64,000 nt of DNA from Littorina saxatilis (taxonomy: Eukaryota > Mollusca > Gastropoda > Littorinimorpha > Littorinidae): NCBI RefSeq assembly GCF_037325665.1, contig NC_090259.1, positions 36,005,914 to 36,069,913 of the forward strand, in the 5' to 3' direction. The position numbers and the translations under genes were made by a program. This document shows positions 23,701 to 32,700 of this stretch, piece by piece. The first letter of the stretch is position 1. Every line of letters starts with the position of its first letter. The notes under the pieces are model-generated. The model ran no database searches. It saw only the letters and a list, made by a program, of their open reading frames with translations, and was not told the DNA's origin.

Positions 23701-26700
23701 AAAAGAAAAAGCTGCAGAAGGCTGCTACTGCAGCAGTTCCAAATGAAACTGAGCAAAACAGTGTCCCTTACACAGGTCTAAGTCCGTAAATCCCTGAAAA
23801 ACATCGTTGTCATCGTCCGAGTCCCCCATGAAGTCGTACCAAAACTCTGCGTTTGATCGTGTATCCATTTCGAAGTTTCAAAAAATCGCTACTCCTCTCA
23901 CAGTGAACCAATTTTCAAGAAGAAAACATGTGCATAACCGGAAGGAAGTCGCGAAAACAACGAAGTCTCGTCCGCGAGAGTCTCGTTTATAACAACAACA
24001 ATGGCTGCGCCCTACTGAGACACGTGTTTAGCGGCTGGTAGCGGGCGCTCCGCGGTCAGCCACTGCAGAAAAACAGCGGGCGCTAGCGGGCGCTCCGGGG
24101 CCAAATGGGTTAAACAAGGGGACGCCTCTAAACCTCTTAAAACAAGGTCCTTTGATCATGCCCACAAAAGCGCCATGAACATCAGAAGAGAGGCCTATTT
24201 GTTCCTAAGTAGCTGAGATAGCCGAGACGCCGGAACCTCCAAAAAGAGGCCAAGCTGCCCAGAGCCAAAAAGAAACAGAGGTGATTAACCACCTGGATTG
24301 AGAGAGGGGCGCTAAGGAGTTGCACCCCCGCTCTATACGCCAATACACAGAGAAAGTGGAGGACCTATGTGCTTCATGCACCAAGACCAGAGTCAAAACC
24401 CACGATCTGTAACACAAACAGCACAACCTCCAGCCCTGTATGCAGATGGCCCAACCCGTGTGCAAGCCCTGAGAGGTCCTGCTGAGCGAGTCGGCCAGAT
24501 TAAAGAGCCAGCCGGAGAGAAATTCCCCTGAGAAATTGATTTAGTGTGAAAGAAACCAAATCAGAATCCCGTAAACTCTGTCTGACAGGGAGTGAGAACT
24601 TGCTCCTCCCTGCTAGTTCACATAGGAAGCAACAGAAGTATTGTTCGTATGCAACCGGACATGCCTGTATATAGCCAAAAAGAAAGGCTAGTAGACTGAG
24701 AGCTACTGCTCCTAACTCCAGGCAATTGAGATGCCCAAGGAGTTGAGTCTACATCCCCAGCCTCAAAACTGTAATTGCCAATGTAGGCTCCCATCCAGAC
24801 AGAGATGCATCCATGAAGCGGTCTAAGTCCGGTGGGGAACAAAGCTTGGGAAAACGCCCTGAGCGATCCAATTGGATTCCAGCCACCTACTCGCGTGGAG
24901 GAACCCACCCTGGAGGAGGACCCTCTTGTCCCAGACCTGTGAGGCCGAGTCCCAAAGAGACTTGAGGAAAGACTAGAGGGCCAGCATAGCCATCGATTCC
25001 GTCTGACCGAAGATCAAGGCTAAGGACCTCGCAGAGGTCTGCTCTCGTGCCAGTCTGGCAGTGATAAGAGCCTAAAGCCTCTCTATTCTCTCCTGTGAAG
25101 GATTTATTTATTTATTTATTTATTTATTTGGTGTTTAACGTCGTTTTCAACCACGAAGGTTATATCGCGACGAGGGAAAGGGGGAGATGGGATAGGGGAA
25201 AGGGGGGAGATGGGATAGAGCCACTTGTTAAGTGTTTCTTGTTCACAAAAGCACTAATCAAAAAATTGCTCCAGGGGCTTGCAACGTAGTACAATATATG
25301 ACCTTACTGGGAGAATGCAAGTTTCCAGTACAAAGGACCAAACATTTCTTACATACTGCTTGACTAAAATCTTTACAAACATTGACTATATTCTATACAA
25401 GAACCACTTAACAAGGGTTAAAGAAGAAACAGAATCCGTTAGTCACCTCATACGACATGCGGGGTGCAGAGAAATAAGGATGTGGAAAAGAAGACTTTTG
25501 GTAAGTGAAATAAAAGTGATGGATCCAGTCAGGTAGAAATAAGACAACAAGAAAAGAATTGGAAAACTGCAGGGAATAGTAGGGAGAGTTTTCTTGGAAG
25601 GAAATATAGGTGAAAGGACTGGTAAGGCAGAAATAAGACAAAAGAAGAGAAGAAACAGAACCATTAGTCGCCTCTTACGACATGCTGGGTAGCATCGGGT
25701 AAATTCTTTCTAGTCCCAACCAATATGGGACTCCCCCTAACCCGCGGGGGGTTCCTGTGAAGGACGAACCTTCCAAGAGACAGTGTCGAACGGCATGCCC
25801 GGGTAAAAAAACCTGGGATGGGGACAGCTCGGATTTTGCCTGGTTTACTGAGAACGCCAGGCAAAAAGCCTGGATCAACACCATCTGAAAGTGCAGCTGG
25901 CAAGCTGATTGACTCTGATAAAAGATCAACCAGTCCCCAAGGTCGTCCAGTGACAAATAACTCTCCAGAAACGGAGCCACTTCCTGTCTGCAGGAACGCA
26001 TAAGGAAGACTCGTGTGAGAGCACAGAGGAAAATCTCAGCCAAAGCTGATACCTCCAGACCATGCCGTACCGCCCGCGGGTTAGGGGGAAGAATTTACCC
26101 GATGCTCCCCAGCATGTCGTAAGAGGCGACTAACGGATTCTGTTTCTCCTTTTACCCTTGTTAAGTGTTTCTTGTATAGAATATAGTCAATTTTTGTAAA
26201 GATTTTAGTCAAGCAGTATGTAAGAAATGTTAAGTCCTTTGTACTGGAAACTTGCATTCTCCCAATAAGGTAATATATTGTACTACGTTGCAAGCCCCTG
26301 GAGCAATTTTTTGATTAGTGCTTTTGTGAACAAGAAACAATTGACAAGTGGCTCTATCCCATTTCCCCCCTTTCCCCGTCGCGATATAACCTTCGTGGTT
26401 GAAAACGACATTAAACACCAAATAAAGAAAGAAAGAAAGAAAGACCATGCCGTCCCACCTCCTCCGGAGAGGGAGGAGACACTGAACGAAACACCCACTC
26501 TGTGACCGGGAGCGCATCAAAGCGCTGCTACTTGTCCATGAAGGAAGGGCAAGACTGAGGCTTCTGAGTAGGTTTTAACAAACCCCGAAAAAAGCCTGAC
26601 CCTTGCTTCCTGTAACTGGTGTGAAATCAAACCCCTTGTAAAAGAAGGAGATCACACCTGGTGAAGACAGTGTGGGCATAGAACATCACTGACGAACTCA

Positions 26701-29700
26701 TCTGCTCGGTGACGACCCTAGCCAGAGCTGCCAGCAGCATGGCTACGGCCCTATCCGAGGCATCCCCCCTAAACCAAAAAGAGTCCAGGGAGGATAAGAT
26801 GGCTCGTATGAGAGCACAGAGGAGAGTCTCAGCAAAAGCAGATAACTCTAGACCATGCCGTCCCACCTCCTCCAAAGAGGAGAGGGAGGAGTAACATCAC
26901 GAAACCCCACGTTCCCTGTGGTCTATTTGTGAAGCCAGGAGACTAGTTCCGGCGGAGTGGAAAAACTAGCCCTTGGCAACGAAAATGTCTGGATCAGATC
27001 CTGAGACTTGACACTCCAACCTATCTTCTTCCACACTAAAAGTGAGAACGAAGCAGCCTGAAACCCAGAAGCCAGCCACTGGCTAGCAGAAGGAGGGGCA
27101 GGACCATGCGCATGAAGCAGCGGGAAAAGTGTAGGCTGAAGAGCACTACCCTGAGGTGCGGGTCAAGCCAAGAGCTGCGACATGTGATAGGCAATCACCG
27201 GAGCCTCGGCAAATCGAAACGATTGCGAGTAAGCCCGCGTAAACCCAAAGTCATCCGCGGAAGAGGGAGGAAGAGAGAAACCCTGCTCTGAATCCGCCAC
27301 CCCATCCGGGAAAAAGTAAGCTGCCACAGCAGCCGCTTTTTGCATAGCAAGCCTACAAGCAGTAGGCAGCGCTACACACTCTCCCTCCTCAACCAAGGAG
27401 TCCGAATCCCGACCAGCCGTTGTGTCAAAACACAAAAGGAGGGGAGACGGGGGAGGCAGCGCACTAAAACTCCTGCTGATAACACCGTCAAGAGTGAGAG
27501 TGAAAAACGTGATCAGTCTCTGCCTGCCAACCCAAACCGCCCACCTGACGTGAGGGGGGAGAGGGGTTGGTAGTTGGCACAGCGCCCTGCCGAGAAGGAG
27601 GGAGAGTGGGGGTACGAGACCAAGCCAAGCCCGGCCAGCCGTACCCCACCCTCTGTGCGAGAGAAGCGTCCCAGTGCTGAGAACCAGTCTGCCTGGTTTG
27701 AGCCACGCCGCGCCCCGAGTGGGGAGGGGGGTGGTTCTTCACAGCAGTAACCCCTGGAGGGGGGAAAGACTGAATGAGGGACGCAACCGTAAACGGCCGT
27801 CCCCCACTCGTCCACCTGCTGACGTCCTGGAGCCCCACCCCGAGGAGGGGGGGGGGGGGGGGGGGGGGACGGATGCTGGCTGAGGATAATGACCACTGGC
27901 AAGGCGATACTGTAGTCCGAGTCCCCACAAACCATTGTGTCAGAACACAAAGAATGGGAGACTGGAGAGTAAGAGCATGTTCTGTCTCCGCCTGCCACAG
28001 CCACCGCTCACCTACCCCTAGGGGTAGGCAGCCGGCACAGCACCCTGCAGAGAACAAAGCAGAGCAAAGCTCATTGTTCCCCGACCGCTGTGCGAGATAC
28101 CCTGCCGAGAACAAAGGAGAGCCAAGCTCATTGTTCCCCGACCGCTGTGCGCGACAACAAGTGCGGGCAGCTAACACAGCCACCTGCCCCAAATGGAGCA
28201 GAAGAGGAGGATGTAACGTAGCCTGGAAAGGCCGTACGTGGCACCCCCACTGTGCTGACTGGCTTGAGCCACGCCACGCCCCAGACGGGGAGGGGGGTGG
28301 CTCGTCACAGCAGTAAACCCCTGGAGGGGGGAGAGACGGGGTGAGAGACGCAACCATAAACGGCCGACCCCCACCCGTCCCCCTGCTGACGTCCAGTAGC
28401 CCCACCGCCCTCCCACCCCGAGGGGGGGGGGGGGGGGGGGCGGTTGCCGGGCAAGGACAATAGAGGCATAGACTGAGAAGACAGTCCAACAGCGCCCACC
28501 CGATCCCGCCCAGAGGGCGGGAAAGGGTGGGCCGCCGTCACAGCCCCCACCCCATCCTGCCCTGAGGGTGGGAAAGGGTGGGCCACTGACACAGCCCCCT
28601 GCCCCCATTGAGGCAGAGTGGGAATCAGCCCAGGCTGTGACTTACCGTGCCCCCCCACTCCCCCTTCCAAATGGTAAGGGGGCTGCATGCCCGACTCAGC
28701 TGTGCTAAAAGCAAGGAGAGCGGGCAAAGACAGGCGGGGAGCAGGCCCCCTCTCCCAACGGAGAGAGTGCTCGTGAACAACCCAGTGCTACCAGAGGCAG
28801 AAAGGGTTGAACCGAACTGGCCATTTGTACCAGACGACGGTGCGAAGCAGGAACACACACCCCCCCCCCCATCCCCCAACACACTGAGAAATACCGGAGG
28901 TAATCAGAGTGGTCAGAGGCAGGTGGGAGCAGGCCCCCCCTCCCGAAAGGAGAGGGTGCTCGCGAAGAACCCAGAGCCACCAGAGGCAAAAAAGGGTTGA
29001 ACCGAACTGACCATTTGCACCAGACCACGATGCGAAGCTGCCAAGGAGTACGCCGCCACAGTGGGCGGCTGATCGTGCCTGAAACAGCTGAGAAATAAAC
29101 ACATATTTCATCGTTAAGTCCCCCGAAAGTGGAAGACACTGACTGGTTCTCCTTAAGAGAAGAGGAGGGCTGGGAAGAAAAAACCAAACCTTATCCGCAC
29201 GAACAGCTACTACAAAAGCAGTACTACTCGAAGGGTCGACGACCCGCACAGAGGTTTCTAAAAAAGGGCTAACAGCCTTATTCACTTCCTGCCTAGTCCT
29301 AAGTTGCTGCTTGCTATCGGCCATCCTGTAAAAGGCCAAAATCGAAGTCCACCAGAAAAGTAAATTTCTGAAGCGGCTGTAAACAAGCAGCTACCAAACA
29401 ACAATTCAATTTAATAAAAAGGGCAGGTCTTACCACAAGAAATGCGAACAGGTAAAGGCCCCCCCAAGCCCATAAAGTCACAAAGACAAGGGCTAGGGAA
29501 AGCCAAGTGAGCAGACGAATTCCGCACGTCTGATGTGTGTCGTCGAAAATCGAGAATGATTATTCCGGATGCCGGCGCTCACGTGGTGCGCGGTGGGTTA
29601 TGGGTAACCAGGTGGGACAGGGCATAGCAACGGCTATGGCGTCTGTTTTTAGCTCGGTTACCACCCTAGCAAGGGCAGGTAATTTGAGTCGTTTTTCGAC

Positions 29701-32700
29701 ATCTAGCATGTGAGATTGAAATCAATGCATTTATGAGAATTGGAGTAAGAATATGTAATTTAATTTTATATTCAAAATCAAATGGCAAGGTCTGTCATCT
29801 CTTAAGCCACTTCTCTCCACAAAAGCCTTGAATTCAGTATCATCAAAAGGACATCGTCACACACACACACACAAACCAATCAATGAGGCTTATATCGCGC
29901 ATATTCCATGGGTACAGTTCTAGGCGCTCTGCAGTGATGCCGTGTGAGATGAAATTTTATACGGCCAGTAGATTGCAGCCATGTCGGCGCATATTTACCT
30001 TTCACGGCCTTATTCCAAGTCACACGGGTATGGTAGACAATTATTAACTGTGCCTAAGCAATTTTGCCAGGAAAGACCCTTTTGTCAATCGTGGGATCTT
30101 TAACGTGCACACCCAATGTAGTATACACGGGGGGTGGTTCGGACACCGAAGAGAGTCTGCACACAAAGTTGACTCTGTGAAATAAATTTCCGCCGAACCT
30201 GGGATCGAACTCGCGCTGACAGCGGCCAACTGTTTAACCCACAGTCTTTGTGGTTTTCTGTATATAAATATAGCACTTATACAGTGAATATATTGCCATC
30301 ATGATTATAAAGTGAACACAATTACCTTCAATTAGAGATATTTACACTGAGTTCAACTGAAGAGATCTGTTGCAGTGCCTTTATGCTGCTTGCAACAGAG
30401 GCACTGCTAATAATGCTGAAACTACATTTTCTAATATTTCGGCTGCCACTGTCTACAGTCAGGATGGTTGTGGGCTATATTTAGAATTTACCCATCATCC
30501 TGTTTACCCCACCCCGTGTCATCCGGGTTGCTCCACAACAGAATCGTCTGCTCCAGGAGCAGACGGCAGAGAAATAGTGTACGGTCATGATCTGTTGCAT
30601 AAATTCTCTTTTCTTGTGTAGATTTATTTGTTGCCACTCATATTCTGGCTGTCTGACAAATGTACTGTGAGCTTATTGCAGATTGTTCTGTTTGTTTGTT
30701 TTTTCCTAGCAGGCTGCTCTTTAATAAGTGGGATGAAACTATGACATGAATTAACCCAACAGATCTGATTTGTCTACCTCCCACCCACCTAAAAATGCAC
30801 TCACTAGCCTTGCAAATTAAAGAAAAGTTATTCAAGCAAAGGCAAATCACTAGCGTATTTTGAAGACTACCAAAAGGTTTAAGGACACACATGTGTTAAG
30901 ATGGTGATAATGACAAATGCTTACTTCAGACACAGCGCCGCTAAATCTGGGAACGCCGGAGATGGAGGGCATGAACCGGGAGGAAGCAGACGAGCAGGGC
31001 TTGGAGGACACGGGGGGCATCATCAGAACGTCCTGTGAACGACAATAGCTCTGGTGTCTTCTGGGGGGTACCAGCCCCAGTCTGAAATCACGCATGTAGG
31101 TCTGAGCAATTGTTTCTCCTGCAGATAGGGTATATTGAAGATCAAATCTTGAAAAGCAATGTGCATATTTACAAGAAAGAAAATGAAAACAAACTTGAAA
31201 ACAGTCGCAATAAGGCAGACCACAGCAGCTACTGACTTCAAGAATTGAATATGTATAAGAGAATAATCATAAAACAAAGCCTTTTTTTGTTTAAGAATCT
31301 ATTACTGCTCAAACATTTAAACAAAAAGAGGACACAACAGGAAACCAGGTTTGGTATATTTTTTATCGATATTTCGGCAGCAATAAACTGCCTCCTTCAG
31401 GATGGTATGATGAAAGAATGAAATGACGGCACGTGATGTATATTCAAAGTTATTCAAACATGGCATCCTCAATGATTTCCTCATCAGACACCACTATATC
31501 GCTTTATCCAATTCTTTCTGTTTTTCATCCATCCACTATGGTTACATAATGATTTTATCAGTAATCTGTATCTTCTCTTTTAAATTGACCAGAAGAAAGC
31601 TAAAAATTAGCTTATTACATCTGAGTTTACATACAAAGAAATTGAACAATGTTCTGTTCAGAAAGATGTCAGTAGAATGTTGGTATTAGATATGGAGAAT
31701 TATAACAGTCTTGTTAAATAAAAATGCTTCATAAAAACATTTTTCAATTATCTTTGGTTTTCTCAGAAAGTGATAGGCCTGAAACTAACAATATGTTGCA
31801 TTACCTTTTCCGTGCGAAGTAGCCACGAACATATCGCTGAACAATGATGACAGGGGAATGTCTTGCAAGGATTTTGTTGATCTGAGCTTCCAGCTGGTGA
31901 AAATGTAGAACTTCCTGCCTGTATGTTGCACCCTGGAAACCAGTCCGTCACACATTAACATCTGACAAGATGTGTTTAACATTTGTAATCGTAACAGTGG
32001 TTAAACAAGTGAGAGCCTAGGCATCGTGGTTAGACTGCGTGTCTCTGACACTGGTGGACCACGTTCAAACCCTGCATGGGGTGTAAAAAAAATACAGTGG
32101 AGTCCAGCTATAACGAACCTGGGTATTACGAAATCCCTCTTTTAACAAACTGCCGTTGATTTCCCGGCAGACAGCCTTCTATTTCTTACTTGTTACTTTC
32201 CGGCTACATCGAACCTTTTGAACTCATTTGCATAACGAACCCCTCTTTTAACAAACACGTTTTCATCGCCCCAGAGCCGTTTTGTCTCTAAAAGTCACAA
32301 GGCTACAACGAACTGATGTCAACAATTGTCTCCAAAGACAAAAATACACTAACACAAGTGCACATCGCGTGATGAGCGAACTCTGAACAAACTAACAGCG
32401 GGAGGTGCACGGAACAGATCGAACCAAAACCGAAAGTTGTGGTGACGTCATGACATTTTGCGATGTACGTCAGCGAACTCGTGCACATGTGGTCTGTCTT
32501 GCTAAAAACAATGGCTGACAAACATGGTTTCGAAATCTGGAACTGTTTTTTTGTTTTCTCCGATCCGTGACCGAGTGACGCGATAGAGAACCACGCGTTC
32601 GTTTGAATCAATACTCTCCTCAGGCAGTGAAGTCTCCTAAATTGCTCAACACTGTGGACAGTCCGGAGTGCAGTTATGTCCCGTGAATGAGCGAGTCAAA

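Larger units (their letters stand above)
21527..29763 (-). mobile_element. DIRS-type retrotransposon 1 (fossil)
   Basis: This is an 8.2-kb element in LRRIQ3 intron 4, read on the minus strand. Inverted terminal repeats lie at about 21527-21766 and 29554-29763 and differ at only about three positions over the compared 190 bases, so insertion was recent. An internal complementary region at about 21824-21916 joins copies of both outer ends, the hallmark of DIRS elements. Recognisable parts in minus order are a capsid-like (gag) region at about 29340-26600, reverse transcriptase at about 26040-25770, RNase H at about 24910-24600, and the end of a tyrosine recombinase at about 22130-21950. It is broken: it carries at least four later insertions (two SINEs, a piggyBac-like MITE, another MITE) plus several smaller lesions. 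Confidence 0.85.

Noticed and set aside
27488-28489. 333-codon minus-strand open frame
   Set aside because: It is Pro/Gly-rich low-complexity translation of C- and G-runs and internal repeats within DIRS-type element 1, overlapped by similar frames in other phases. Not a separate gene.
32010-32088. Functional tRNA gene
   Set aside because: A- and B-box-like motifs are present, but no cloverleaf with paired acceptor stem is evident, and it leads into an A-rich tract as in SINEs.
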